Origin: Sulfurospirillum sp964466465
GTDB lineage: Bacteria > Campylobacterota > Campylobacteria > Campylobacterales > Sulfurospirillaceae
Length of the DNA: 64,000 nt
NCBI GenBank assembly: GCA_964466465.1
Contig: CAYXNJ010000001.1
Location: 104,058 to 168,057 of the forward strand
Reading direction: 5' to 3'
Shown here: positions 7,921 to 16,246 of the stretch, piece after piece
Numbering within the stretch: position 1 is the stretch's first letter
How the letters are laid out: each line of letters begins with the position of its first letter
Translations under genes and position numbers: made by a program
Notes under the pieces: model-generated
What the model saw: only the letters and a program-made list of their open reading frames with translations
The model's database searches: none
What the model was told of the DNA's origin: nothing

Positions 7921-8044
7921 TAAACCAGCTTCCGAAATAAATCTTTTCTCAACACGGTTAAGACACGATGGGAGCCTAAAACGCTCACGCTTCTTTGTCC
8001 CATCGGCTTAAAGTGTTTCGTGCAGATTTTTTCTACGCGGTTTA
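7921..8044 (-). ncRNA. Structured leader element copy 1 (before metY)
   Basis: On the minus strand this 124-base stretch would fold into one long interrupted stem. P1 pairs 8039-8044 with 7921-7926, P2 pairs 8024-8029 with 7939-7944, and P3/P4 pair AACAC, TTAAG and CGATGGGA with their complements (8017-7998 with 7973-7951). The tip has a small hairpin AAGCG/CGTTT. A second copy lies before sir at 11647-11774. Between copies the stems change by paired substitutions (P1 AAACC/GGTTT versus AAAAC/GTTTT; P2 AAATCT/AGATTT versus AAACCT/AGGTTT), while the internal loops GCG[T/A]AGAAA and TTTCGGAAGCT are kept. This supports a cis-acting RNA, perhaps a riboswitch. I cannot match it to a known class. 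Confidence 0.65.
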
Positions 8045-8061
8045 AGCTGCTTTACTTTACT

Positions 8062-9330
8062 TTATATGTAAATGATTTTTCCGCTATTTTCAGCAGGTAT
8101 GACGTTCTCTTTTGCGACACACTCACCGATGATAAGCACGGCAGGTGTGGCACATAGTGTTGCCATTTTATCTAATTTTCCCACAGTTCCTACTATGGTC
8201 ACCTGATCAGGTAGGTCAATCTTGGAGACAAACGCGGCAGGAAGGTTTTCATCAATACCTTCTTTTGCAATGGCATCTTCAATTTTTTTCGCAAAACTGT
8301 GCGCCATTAAAACGATAACGGTGTGTAAAGGCTGACGAATCAGCGGTATCCACTCATCATTAAACAGCGTTTCCCTTAAGTGCGCAGAAACAATGCTAAC
8401 CCCTTTGGAAATGTCGCGAATCGTAGGAACAATACCTGAAACCGTGCACGATCTTAGCGCTGAAGTGATGCCATTGATCACTTCAAAAGTAATGCCATGT
8501 TGCGCCAAGATCTGCTTCTCTTCGCCCAAACGCCCAAACAGAAGTGGGTCGCCACCTTTGAGACGTCCAACCACCAAGCCTTGTGTGGCGTACTCGAGTA
8601 GGAGTGTGTTGATTTCATCTTGTGTTTTAGAGTGAAAACCCTTCTTTTTGCTCACATCCACCACTTTACAAGAAGCAGGGATGAGAGCTCGAATCTCTTC
8701 TGAAACCAAAGCATCGACTAGAGCAACATCTAAAAGCTCAAAAGCGTTTAGTGCATCTAAGGTGAGATTGCCCACGTAGCCCGTGCCACAACCGATGAGG
8801 AACACTTTTCCCACACCCTCTTTGGCGATAGTTTTTAAGTTTTCAAGGTCACGGTCAGGCTTTTTGCGTTCATTTTTAAGGCGTTCAATCAGTGATGTTA
8901 AATCACGCGGTAAAATCCGTTCGATTTTATCGCGGATCACTTGCGCTAAGGTAGGAGAACTCCCGCCACTGCTGACAGCCACTTGAATGTCACCACGGCG
9001 CGTAAGGGCACTAAAGTAAAAATCACAGAGCTCTGGAACATCGACGACATTGAGCCAGAAATGAAGACGCGGTTTAAGCGCTACAAGACGGCTGGTCACA
9101 TGCTCATTACCCGTCGCATCGATAATCACCTCAAAGCCCTCTGCATCAGCATCTTCAAAAGGCTTTAGGCGTAGTTCTTTAGATTCAAAGTAGGCATCAA
9201 GTCTTGATTCTGCGACAATTTCGTACGCAAAATCAAGACTATCGAGCACTCTGGCTTTCTGCGCTGCGACTTTGCCAGCTCCGATCAAAAGCGTGCGTTT
9301 GGGCGTGAGTGCAATGCCTAGAGTACTCAT
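8062..9330 (-). CDS. cysG: Siroheme synthase (CysG-type fusion)
   Basis: Makes siroheme, the prosthetic group of sulfite reductase, from uroporphyrinogen III. The N-terminal part (about 1-145) is the precorrin-2 dehydrogenase/ferrochelatase with the NAD-binding loop LLIGAGKVAAQKA. The C-terminal part (about 170-420) is the SAM-dependent uroporphyrinogen methyltransferase with VFLIGCGTGYVG (a variant of the usual VGAGPG), GRLKGGDPLLFGR and SAHL. I take the ATG at 9330, which overlaps the sir stop codon as ATGA, giving 422 residues; a longer reading from 9354 is less likely. Co-transcription with sir couples cofactor to apoenzyme. Confidence 0.92.
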   Translation of the reverse strand: MSTLGIALTPKRTLLIGAGKVAAQKARVLDSLDFAYEIVAESRLDAYFESKELRLKPFEDADAEGFEVIIDATGNEHVTSRLVALKPRLHFWLNVVDVPELCDFYFSALTRRGDIQVAVSSGGSSPTLAQVIRDKIERILPRDLTSLIERLKNERKKPDRDLENLKTIAKEGVGKVFLIGCGTGYVGNLTLDALNAFELLDVALVDALVSEEIRALIPASCKVVDVSKKKGFHSKTQDEINTLLLEYATQGLVVGRLKGGDPLLFGRLGEEKQILAQHGITFEVINGITSALRSCTVSGIVPTIRDISKGVSIVSAHLRETLFNDEWIPLIRQPLHTVIVLMAHSFAKKIEDAIAKEGIDENLPAAFVSKIDLPDQVTIVGTVGKLDKMATLCATPAVLIIGECVAKENVIPAENSGKIIYI

Positions 9331-11615
9331 TTTTTCACGATCCTTACACGCCAACCATTGCCTTCTTTCGTGGTTGCTTCGACTTTGTGTCCTTCACTGG
9401 CTACCGATTTTGGCACGTTATCAATCGGTGCGCCATCATCGAGTAAAATCTCTAAGACTTCGCCACTTCCGATTTTTGCTAATTCCATCTTTGTTTTTAC
9501 AAAGTTCATTGGGCATGCTACACCACTAAGATCTTTAAAGTGTGCCGAAGCTACTGGTTTTGTTTCCGTTGCTGCTGCCGCGGCTAGCTCTTTCTCTTTC
9601 GCAAATTTTAGCGTATGATCCATACTCTCATAGAGTTTAATAACTTCTTCCGCGAGCTCAATCGATTTCTCATCGGCATCACCCTCTAACATTGTCCCAA
9701 AGTAGGCATTCAGAAGTGTTGTCTCGATAAAGTGTTGTTTAAATGCCTTAAGTACGGCTTCTTTATCACGTGCGTCTTCACCACGAGTCACCAAAAGCAT
9801 ACGAGCCGCTAAAAGACGAATGAGTTCATAATTTTTCTCTTCTTTTTCCAATGCTTCTTTGAGGGCTTTTTTATCAGCTTCGATGAGGTCATACATACCA
9901 GCACTACATTCGCCCGTACCGCGACCTTTTAAAGAGAAGAGTTCCACTGCATCGTAGTCAAAGTATGGATTTTTATCATCTTTAAACGATGGAATATCCA
10001 CATATTTTTTGCTGATTTCAGTGATAATTGCAAGTCCACCATCATCAATCCAGTCAGCAAAGCTCTTATACGCTTTGACGTGTTTTAGCCAAGTATCGAG
10101 CACTTCTTCTACAAAAGCTGGAACATGAAACGCTGCGACATCGCCCGCTTTTTGTGCGTAAACACTGCCATCGCCTGACGTACGTGAGCCTGCTACAACG
10201 TTGTAGGCTGGGTAAGAGTAGCCTTCATTTCGCTGTACTTTTCCAAAGAAACCAAGGTCACCGATAAGGTGTTTACCACAGCTGTTTGGGCATCCTGAGA
10301 GATGGATTTTAAAGCCTTGAAGGGCGTCATAGTCACGCTCATCGATCAGTTTATTGAGACGTTTTTGAATCGCATCGACTGCACCACGAGGACGTGCAAT
10401 TCCTAGTTGACATGTTGCCGCACCTGTACACGCGACCATATCGCCAAAGAGGGTTGGTTTTGCCACATCTTTAGAGAAGGCTTGCAAGATGTCATGCAAA
10501 CTTGCCATTTGTGGACCTGTGAGGTTACGGATGTAGAGGTTTTGATCACCCGTAAAACGCATCACATCTTCACCAAACGGTAGAAGTGCATTTGCCAGAG
10601 CACGGGCATTTTCAAAATGAATGTCACCTAAATGCACAGGGACTTTACAGCCATAAAAACCTGCTTGTTTTTGAGCGTAAACGTAGCGGTTCCACCATTT
10701 TTTTATGTTTTCAGGAACGCTAAATGGCTCATGCGTGGTATCGCCTACTGTTCTTTCAATCTCAGTGATAGGAAGTTCCCAATCGCCTTTGGCTTTTACT
10801 GCTTCTAGTTCAGCTTCAAGAAGTTTGTTAAACTCTTCCAACCCTAAATCTTCAAACAAGAAGCGAAGACGCGCGGCGTGTTTGTTTTTACGGTTGCCGT
10901 ATTTGTCAAACACTTGTTTAATGGCTTGAGAGTAGAGGAACACTTCTGTGTCTGGCACGAAATCACGAAGTTTTGTTCCAAGGCGAGATTTTGCACCCAT
11001 ACCACCCGCGGTAAAGAGTTTAAAGCCTTTTACACCGTCTTGAATTTTAGCGATAAAACCAACATCGTGGATGGTCGCATAACCACGGTCTGCTTCTGAG
11101 CCACTAAAGGTAATTTTGAATTTTCGTGGAAGCGCAAAAGAGTCTTTTTGTTCTAGCATTTTAGAGGTGAGTGCAAGTGCGTACGGAGAAACATCAAACA
11201 CTTCATCAGGCGCTGTACCAGCTAGTGGGTCTGCCATAATGTTACGCACGGTATTGCCTCCACCGCCACGACCACTAAGGTCAATACTGTGCAAGGTTTC
11301 AATAATAGCAATAATATCTTCGATTTTCACATAGTGGAGTTGTGCACCACCACGCGTGGTGATGTGAATGGCTTCATGTGCATACTTTTGTGCTAAATCA
11401 GCCAATGTTAAAAGCTGTTTTGGGGTAACGATACCGCCTGCAAGCTTGATACGCACCATAAAGGTATTGGCCTCACGTTGCTCATAGACACCAAAAGGAA
11501 CACGCATGGTTTTAAAGGTTAAATCATCCAGTTTGCCTGTTAAAAAATCGGCATGGTTTTTTTTGAAAACTTCAAGGTCTTCATAGACCATTTGGGGAAT
11601 TTCATATCTGCTCAT
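9327..11615 (-). CDS. sir: Siroheme sulfite reductase with C-terminal TusA domain
   Basis: Cytoplasmic enzyme of 762 residues that reduces sulfite to sulfide with six electrons. Residues about 1-560 are a ferredoxin-type nitrite/sulfite reductase: two substrate half-domains, then cluster/siroheme cysteines in ACTGAATCQLGIARPRG (about 390) and LSGCPNSCGKHLIG (about 430). About 590-680 is a helical segment carrying an Ala-rich linker. The last 70 residues are a TusA-like sulfur-carrier domain with the CPMNFVKTK motif (family motif CPxP). That fusion is unusual and suggests sulfide or persulfide is handed on directly. The neighbours (cysDNH, hcySFD, metY) make an assimilatory sulfite reductase much more likely than a nitrite reductase. 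A structured element precedes the gene. Confidence 0.9.
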   Translation of the reverse strand: MSRYEIPQMVYEDLEVFKKNHADFLTGKLDDLTFKTMRVPFGVYEQREANTFMVRIKLAGGIVTPKQLLTLADLAQKYAHEAIHITTRGGAQLHYVKIEDIIAIIETLHSIDLSGRGGGGNTVRNIMADPLAGTAPDEVFDVSPYALALTSKMLEQKDSFALPRKFKITFSGSEADRGYATIHDVGFIAKIQDGVKGFKLFTAGGMGAKSRLGTKLRDFVPDTEVFLYSQAIKQVFDKYGNRKNKHAARLRFLFEDLGLEEFNKLLEAELEAVKAKGDWELPITEIERTVGDTTHEPFSVPENIKKWWNRYVYAQKQAGFYGCKVPVHLGDIHFENARALANALLPFGEDVMRFTGDQNLYIRNLTGPQMASLHDILQAFSKDVAKPTLFGDMVACTGAATCQLGIARPRGAVDAIQKRLNKLIDERDYDALQGFKIHLSGCPNSCGKHLIGDLGFFGKVQRNEGYSYPAYNVVAGSRTSGDGSVYAQKAGDVAAFHVPAFVEEVLDTWLKHVKAYKSFADWIDDGGLAIITEISKKYVDIPSFKDDKNPYFDYDAVELFSLKGRGTGECSAGMYDLIEADKKALKEALEKEEKNYELIRLLAARMLLVTRGEDARDKEAVLKAFKQHFIETTLLNAYFGTMLEGDADEKSIELAEEVIKLYESMDHTLKFAKEKELAAAAATETKPVASAHFKDLSGVACPMNFVKTKMELAKIGSGEVLEILLDDGAPIDNVPKSVASEGHKVEATTKEGNGWRVRIVKK

Positions 11616-11646
11616 AATCGTAACTCCTTGTTGTTACAGGTGAAAA

Positions 11647-11774
11647 TATAAAACAGCTTCCGAAACAAACCTTCATGCAACACGGTTAAGGCACGATGGG
11701 AACCCTGAAACGCTCCGCTTATTCGTCCCATCGGCTTAAAGTGTTTTATTCAGGTTTTTTCTTCGCGTTTTATA
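11647..11774 (-). ncRNA. Structured leader element copy 2 (before sir)
   Basis: Second copy of the element at 7921-8044, occupying most of the gap between hcyD and sir and ending 31 bases before the sir start. P1 pairs TATAAAAC (11647-11654) with GTTTTATA (11767-11774). P2 pairs 11667-11672 with 11752-11757. The long central stem pairs 11679-11701 with 11726-11745. The central arms are almost identical to copy 1, while P1 and P2 differ by compensating changes and the loop tip differs in sequence and length. SD AAGGAG is left free downstream. It is likely a cis-regulatory RNA for sulfite reductase; the ligand is unknown. Confidence 0.65.
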
Positions 11775-11785
11775 TCCAAGTTCTA

Positions 11786-12187
11786 TCAATCTAAAATAAT
11801 TTCAATTTCTTCTTTTTCAACCGTTTTGTTTTTAATAATAAATGACTTCATATCAGGAACCTCGCCTGCAAGTGAGATAATAACATAGCTCACATTAGGA
11901 TCATACGCCAAACGAATGTCTTCTTCGCTTGGACGTGCAGGGGTTTCAGGGTGTGAATGGTACACCCCAATCAAACGAAGCCCCTCTTTTTGTGTCTTTT
12001 TAAACACATCAAACTGCTCTTGTGGGTCAAAACTAAAGTGTTCGTTGCTCTCATCCGTATTTTTCATAGGGATGGCGTACTTCACTTCACCATTAAGCCC
12101 AGCAAGATAACCACACGCTTCAATGGGTTTATCTTTTAGTGCGTGGAGAATCATCTCATTGTACGCACTGTTTGGGATTTTTATCAT
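11786..12187 (-). CDS. hcyD: JAMM metalloprotease HcyD (Mov34 family)
   Basis: Zinc metalloprotease of 133 residues, a minimal JAMM domain. The metal site is HSHPETPARPSEED (about residues 73-86: HxH, Ser, Asp) with an upstream Glu near residue 20 (EACGYLAG). In the Wolinella pathway HcyD first removes the C-terminal alanine of HcyS and later releases homocysteine from HcyS. The HcyS in this window does end in Gly-Gly-Ala, so the same role fits well. It overlaps hcyF by four bases (ATGA), so translation is coupled. Confidence 0.88.
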   Translation of the reverse strand: MIKIPNSAYNEMILHALKDKPIEACGYLAGLNGEVKYAIPMKNTDESNEHFSFDPQEQFDVFKKTQKEGLRLIGVYHSHPETPARPSEEDIRLAYDPNVSYVIISLAGEVPDMKSFIIKNKTVEKEEIEIILD

Positions 12188-12990
12188 AATTTTGCCTCAC
12201 ATACAACGGCTTCGTAGTCTCTAATTTCTTTGATGCCTTCGCCACCGCAGACACGGCATTTAGGGTTCTTTTTAAAATTAACATTTCTAAAGTTCATCGT
12301 TTTTGCATCAAACGTTAAGAGTCTATTATACAGTGGTTCACCCACACCGACGATGTATTTTAACGCTTCTGCGGCTTGAATCGTTCCAAGCATTCCCGCA
12401 ACCGCTCCTAGAATACCTGCGCTTGAGCAGGTAGGAATCGCGTTGGCTGGAGGAGGGCTGTCAAATACACACGCATAACACGCACTCTCATGTGGCTTAA
12501 TGGTCATCGTCTGTCCACCAAAACGCAAAATACCACCGTGTGAATAAGGTACATTTGCCAATACACACGCATCGTTGATCAAAAATTTTGATGAAAAATT
12601 GTCTGTTCCATCAATCACAAAATCATACCCTTTAACGATGTCCAAAATGTTAGAGGCATCTAAAAATTTTTGATACACCGTTACTTTCACATTAGGGTTA
12701 ATCGCTTCCATTTTCGCTTTGGCAGAGAGTACTTTGGGTACATTGACATCCGCTGTTGTGTGAATGACTTGACGTTGAAGATTGCTCAAATCAACCACGT
12801 CACCATCGACGATGCCAATTTCTCCCACACCTGCAGCGGCTAAGTAAAGTGCCACTGGAGAGCCAAGCCCGCCAGCACCAATCACCAAAACTTTAGAGTT
12901 TGCAATTTTCTCTTGACCCTCAATACCTACGTCTTGAAGGATAATGTGGCGTGAATAACGCTCTAATTCTTCATCGCTAAAATCTCTCAT
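12184..12990 (-). CDS. hcyF: E1-like sulfur-carrier adenylyltransferase HcyF (ThiF/MoeB family)
   Basis: ATP-using enzyme of 268 residues that adenylates the C-terminal glycine of a ubiquitin-like sulfur carrier so that sulfide can form a thiocarboxylate. It has the nucleotide loop GAGGLGSP (about 38-45), the Arg finger NLQRQVIH, DGTDNF, two Cys pairs for structural zinc (CYAC and CRVC) and a possible catalytic Cys in PTCSSAGI. There is no rhodanese domain, consistent with direct use of sulfide from Sir. It overlaps hcyS and hcyD by four bases on each side. By sequence it could be ThiF or MoeB, but the carrier beside it is HcyS-like. Confidence 0.87.
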   Translation of the reverse strand: MRDFSDEELERYSRHIILQDVGIEGQEKIANSKVLVIGAGGLGSPVALYLAAAGVGEIGIVDGDVVDLSNLQRQVIHTTADVNVPKVLSAKAKMEAINPNVKVTVYQKFLDASNILDIVKGYDFVIDGTDNFSSKFLINDACVLANVPYSHGGILRFGGQTMTIKPHESACYACVFDSPPPANAIPTCSSAGILGAVAGMLGTIQAAEALKYIVGVGEPLYNRLLTFDAKTMNFRNVNFKKNPKCRVCGGEGIKEIRDYEAVVCEAKL

Positions 12991-13193
12991 GCGCCACCTC
13001 CCATGAAGTATAAAAAGTTGATTTCATCGCCATCTTTGAGCGAAATGTTTGCATGCTCATCTTTGGTTACAAATTCGTCATTGAGTTGAACAGAAACCAT
13101 GTCTGGTTGTTCTACGTTTTCGATAATTAAAAGCTCTGGTAAGCTTACGCCATCTTTGATCTCTTTTACGTCACCGTTAATGGTTAATTTCAT
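12987..13193 (-). CDS. hcyS: Sulfur carrier protein HcyS with C-terminal alanine
   Basis: Small beta-grasp protein of 68 residues, like ThiS and MoaD. It ends NFLYFMGGGA, so the usual terminal Gly-Gly is capped by an alanine that must be cut off before activation. This is the hallmark of HcyS-Ala from Wolinella, where HcyD removes the alanine, HcyF adenylates, sulfide gives the thiocarboxylate, and MetY adds it to O-acetylhomoserine. The adjacent hcyF and hcyD overlap in ATGA fashion. ThiS would normally end in plain GG and pair with thiG, which here lies about 36 kb away. Confidence 0.85.
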   Translation of the reverse strand: MKLTINGDVKEIKDGVSLPELLIIENVEQPDMVSVQLNDEFVTKDEHANISLKDGDEINFLYFMGGGA

Positions 13194-13204
13194 TCTATGT
13201 CCTC

Positions 13205-14578
13205 TTAATTAAATTGATGTGGAAAATATTTGCGAAGAAGTTCAAAAAGTTCTTCTTCAAAATTGGCATTTTCACCGACTTTTTCTGCTAAAGTGCTTGC
13301 AATGCTACTGGTTTTTGTACGACGATTGGTGTATTGTTCTAACACTTCAGTGATGATACCACCCCCTGCGATATCATACTCATCGACAATGACAAAACGA
13401 CCCAATTTTTGGTTTTCGCTAAACAACTCAAATGCCAAAACATCGTGCAATCTAAAGATAACACACGCTGCTTCATGGCGCGCAATACTTGGCTCATCAG
13501 CACGATCCAGCGTATCGCCATCGATGACGCGTTTGATTTCTTCCAGATAAATAGTCGTTTGCGCACTGCCTATTTTAATCTTATAAGGCTTATTAATTTC
13601 CAGCGGTTTTGCACCTAACCAGAAAAGGTTGGCTTCAAAACGATTGCTGACTTTTGGAGCACTTTGATCGGCACGTGCAACCACGTCGCCATTTCGTACA
13701 TAAATTTGTGTTTGAAGCGTAAAACCAACGGCTTCACTCTCTTTGACACTCGTTTTAACTTCGGTGTTAAAACTCTCGATACTTGCGACTTTTGAGCGCT
13801 TTAACGAAGGGTAAAATACCACTTCATCGCCGACATTTAGCACGCCACTCGTCACGGTTCCTGCGTAAATGCGACGGTCATCGTTGTCACGTGTAAACTT
13901 GTACACATCTTGCAACGGCATTCTAAAATCATCATTCGCTTTTTCTTCCACACTGGTGAAACTATCCAAAACCTCTAAAACGGTTGGTCCTTTATACCAC
14001 GACGTCTGTTTTGAGTGCTGGATGAGATTGACACCTTCTCGCGCACTGATAGGAATAAACACATCCGCTTTGACACCGAGCGTTGCTAAGTATTCGCTGT
14101 ACTCGACTTTTAGTTTGTTGAAGGCTATTTCACTAAAATTCACCAAGTCCATTTTGTTAACGACAATCGCCACTTGTTTGATGCCTAAAAGGGAAAGCAA
14201 CATACCGTGACGTTTGGAGTTTTCCGCTACGCCTTCTTTGGCATCGATAAGCAAAAGTGCCGCTTCCGCACGAGACGCTCCGCTGATCATGTTTTTTAAA
14301 AATTCGATGTGACCGGGCGCATCAATGATGATGTACTCTCTTTTTTTACTCTGAAAAAAGACACGCGCACTGTCAATCGTAATGCCTTGTTTTTGCTCAT
14401 CGGCAAGTGCGTCGAGCAAGAAGGCGTACTCAAAAGGACGTGCATTGTTTTCACACATCTTTTTCACACTCTCTAGTTTTCCTTGTGGCAATGAGTCGGT
14501 GTCGGCAAGCAAACGCCCGATGAGCGTACTTTTACCGTGATCGACATGCCCTGTGATAACAATATTGAGTCTTTGCAT
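13205..14578 (-). CDS. cysN: Sulfate adenylyltransferase subunit 1 (GTPase)
   Basis: Large subunit of ATP sulfurylase, 457 residues. Its GTP hydrolysis drives APS formation by CysD. An EF-Tu-like G domain shows GHVDHGKST (about 8-16), DAPGH (about 89) and NKMD (about 142), followed by two beta-barrel domains. There is no fused APS kinase domain at the C-terminus, which fits an APS (not PAPS) reductase in the same operon. It overlaps the cysD stop by one base (TAATG) and is followed after 11 bases by hcyS. Confidence 0.95.
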   Translation of the reverse strand: MQRLNIVITGHVDHGKSTLIGRLLADTDSLPQGKLESVKKMCENNARPFEYAFLLDALADEQKQGITIDSARVFFQSKKREYIIIDAPGHIEFLKNMISGASRAEAALLLIDAKEGVAENSKRHGMLLSLLGIKQVAIVVNKMDLVNFSEIAFNKLKVEYSEYLATLGVKADVFIPISAREGVNLIQHSKQTSWYKGPTVLEVLDSFTSVEEKANDDFRMPLQDVYKFTRDNDDRRIYAGTVTSGVLNVGDEVVFYPSLKRSKVASIESFNTEVKTSVKESEAVGFTLQTQIYVRNGDVVARADQSAPKVSNRFEANLFWLGAKPLEINKPYKIKIGSAQTTIYLEEIKRVIDGDTLDRADEPSIARHEAACVIFRLHDVLAFELFSENQKLGRFVIVDEYDIAGGGIITEVLEQYTNRRTKTSSIASTLAEKVGENANFEEELFELLRKYFPHQFN

Positions 14579-15456
14579 TACATATATCCTTCTTTTCTTA
14601 GTGCCTCTAACGTGCCGCCGCCGTCTTTATCTTGAGCACGACCTGAGCGTTCCGCGATGTCTTTAAACTTCCCACTGGTTAGCTCTTCGATGATCTCTTT
14701 TGGGTTATGCGCTTCTGAATCCACGGGAGCGGTACATGGGAAACATCCTAAAGAACGGTAGCGTTTGCCGTTTCCTTGGTTAAAATAGAGGTTGATAATA
14801 GGAATATTCTCCCGCTCGATGTACTCCCAAATATTTAGCTCCGTCCACTCTAAAAGCGGGTGAATGCGCACATGCGTTCCTGGAGCAAAGTCCGTTTTGT
14901 ACTGGTTCCACAGTTCTGGTGGTTGGGTACTTGCGTCCCATTCGCTTTTTTCATCACGTGCTGAAAAGACGCGCTCTTTGGAGCGGCTTCCCTCTTCATC
15001 AGCCCTTACGCCTACGATAACGCCTGTGTAAGGGGCTCCGTTTAACTCATCTTCCCATACTTTTTTGTAAGGGTTCCATTTACGGCGTGCCCAAGTGCCA
15101 TCAAGTGTGTACTTGAGCGCGTCGCTTTTAAGCTTTTTACAACAACTTAGGCGATCCAACCCATTCACAAAGGTTTCGCCCTTTGCCAAGGCTTCTTTAT
15201 TTTGACCAACCACAAGGTTTAAGTCCCATTGTACGGCGATTTCATCGCGGTATTTAATCATCTCAGGAATTTTAAACGCGGTATCAATGTGTACCAATGG
15301 ATATGGTACATGTCCAAAAAATGCTTTTCGTGTCAGCCACAAAAGTACGGTGCTATCTTTACCGATGCTCCAAAGCATGGCAAGGTTTGGGAAGCTTCTG
15401 TATGCTTCACGCAAAATATAGATACTCTGAGCTTCGAGTCTGTCTAAATGATCCAT
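14578..15456 (-). CDS. cysD: Sulfate adenylyltransferase subunit 2
   Basis: Catalytic small subunit of ATP sulfurylase, 292 residues, making adenylyl sulfate from ATP and sulfate. It belongs to the PP-loop family, with SIGKDSTVLLWL near residue 31, VGVRADEEGSRSKER in the middle and the C-terminal GCFPCTAP region typical of CysD. It works as a complex with CysN, whose gene follows directly. A 97-base structured spacer separates it from cysH upstream. Confidence 0.96.
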   Translation of the reverse strand: MDHLDRLEAQSIYILREAYRSFPNLAMLWSIGKDSTVLLWLTRKAFFGHVPYPLVHIDTAFKIPEMIKYRDEIAVQWDLNLVVGQNKEALAKGETFVNGLDRLSCCKKLKSDALKYTLDGTWARRKWNPYKKVWEDELNGAPYTGVIVGVRADEEGSRSKERVFSARDEKSEWDASTQPPELWNQYKTDFAPGTHVRIHPLLEWTELNIWEYIERENIPIINLYFNQGNGKRYRSLGCFPCTAPVDSEAHNPKEIIEELTSGKFKDIAERSGRAQDKDGGGTLEALRKEGYM

Positions 15457-15553
15457 TACTATCCTTTATTTTTATTACGCCGACAGAGCAAAGCTCCTTT
15501 TGGCTACGCTAACGCTGAGTTCACTTCGGCAGTGAGCCCGCGCTTCGCTTTTT
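15457..15553 (-). other. Structured spacer between cysH and cysD
   Basis: GC-rich for this genome and full of short inverted repeats: GAGC-TTT-GCTC, CACT-GCCGA-AGTG, and a possible long-range pairing of GCCGA with TCGGC. It shares no clear similarity with the two elements before metY and sir. It could be an RNA processing site or a repetitive intergenic element. Confidence 0.35.
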
Positions 15554-16246
15554 TTAACTTTTATGCAGATGCAATCCGCACTCTTTATGTTCTGGGTTCT
15601 CCCACCACCATCTGCCTGCTCTGATGTCTTCGCCTTCCTTGATGGCTCTTGTACAGGGTTTACATCCGATGCTTTTAAAACCTTTAGCGTACAAGGCACT
15701 TTGTGGAATGTCATTTTCACGCATATAGCGCTCAACATCCTCATCGCTAAAATGCGCCAGTGGGTTGAACTTGAGAAGTTTGAAATTGTCATCAAACTCC
15801 ATTAACTTTGTATCGCTTCTGGTGATTGACTGAGCGATTCTGATACCGCTAATCCAACCATGATACCCTTTAAGAGCCTTAGCCAAAGGGACAAGTTTTC
15901 TCACACGACAACACTCTTTGCGTAAATTGATATCATCAAAGATGCCGTATTCTCCAACTTTTTCTTCCAATGCCTTAATCTCTTCATCGCTTGCACTAAA
16001 GCTTTTAATCTCTACACCAAAAAATGCTTCGATCTCTTTTTGATAGGCTAAAGATTCCTCAAAAAGCTTATGCGTTTCAAGCGTAAAAACATCAAAATTA
16101 ATTCCTGCTTTTTGCGCCAGTGAAATGTTGATGGCATCTTCGCTTTGATGGCTAAACGCCAATGTAACTTTAAGAGCTTTCGCTCCAACAAGTTCTTGAA
16201 GTGCATTAATCGCTTCTGCAATTTTTATTTCATAACTTTGACTCAT
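15554..16246 (-). CDS. cysH: Adenylyl-sulfate (APS) reductase CysH
   Basis: Reduces activated sulfate to sulfite, 230 residues. Two Cys pairs, KECCRVRK (about residue 118) and GCKPCTRA (about residue 203), are the [4Fe-4S] ligands that mark APS reductases; PAPS-specific enzymes lack them. The catalytic cysteine is in HKECGLHLHK at the C-terminus. Absence of an APS kinase gene in the cluster agrees. The start overlaps the DUF2061 gene by four bases. Confidence 0.93.
   Translation of the reverse strand: MSQSYEIKIAEAINALQELVGAKALKVTLAFSHQSEDAINISLAQKAGINFDVFTLETHKLFEESLAYQKEIEAFFGVEIKSFSASDEEIKALEEKVGEYGIFDDINLRKECCRVRKLVPLAKALKGYHGWISGIRIAQSITRSDTKLMEFDDNFKLLKFNPLAHFSDEDVERYMRENDIPQSALYAKGFKSIGCKPCTRAIKEGEDIRAGRWWWENPEHKECGLHLHKS

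Noticed and set aside
9327..11615. Assimilatory nitrite reductase
   Set aside because: The siroheme-cluster fold is shared, but the neighbours are all for sulfate assimilation and a TusA domain is fused.
12987..13193. Reading this small protein as ThiS
   Set aside because: It ends GGA rather than GG and lies with a JAMM protease, E1-like enzyme, sir and metY; thiG is about 36 kb away.
15457..15553. Possible third copy of the metY/sir leader element
   Set aside because: It has stems but lacks the central AACAC...GATGGGA arm and the TTTCGGAAGCT loop, so it is a different structure.
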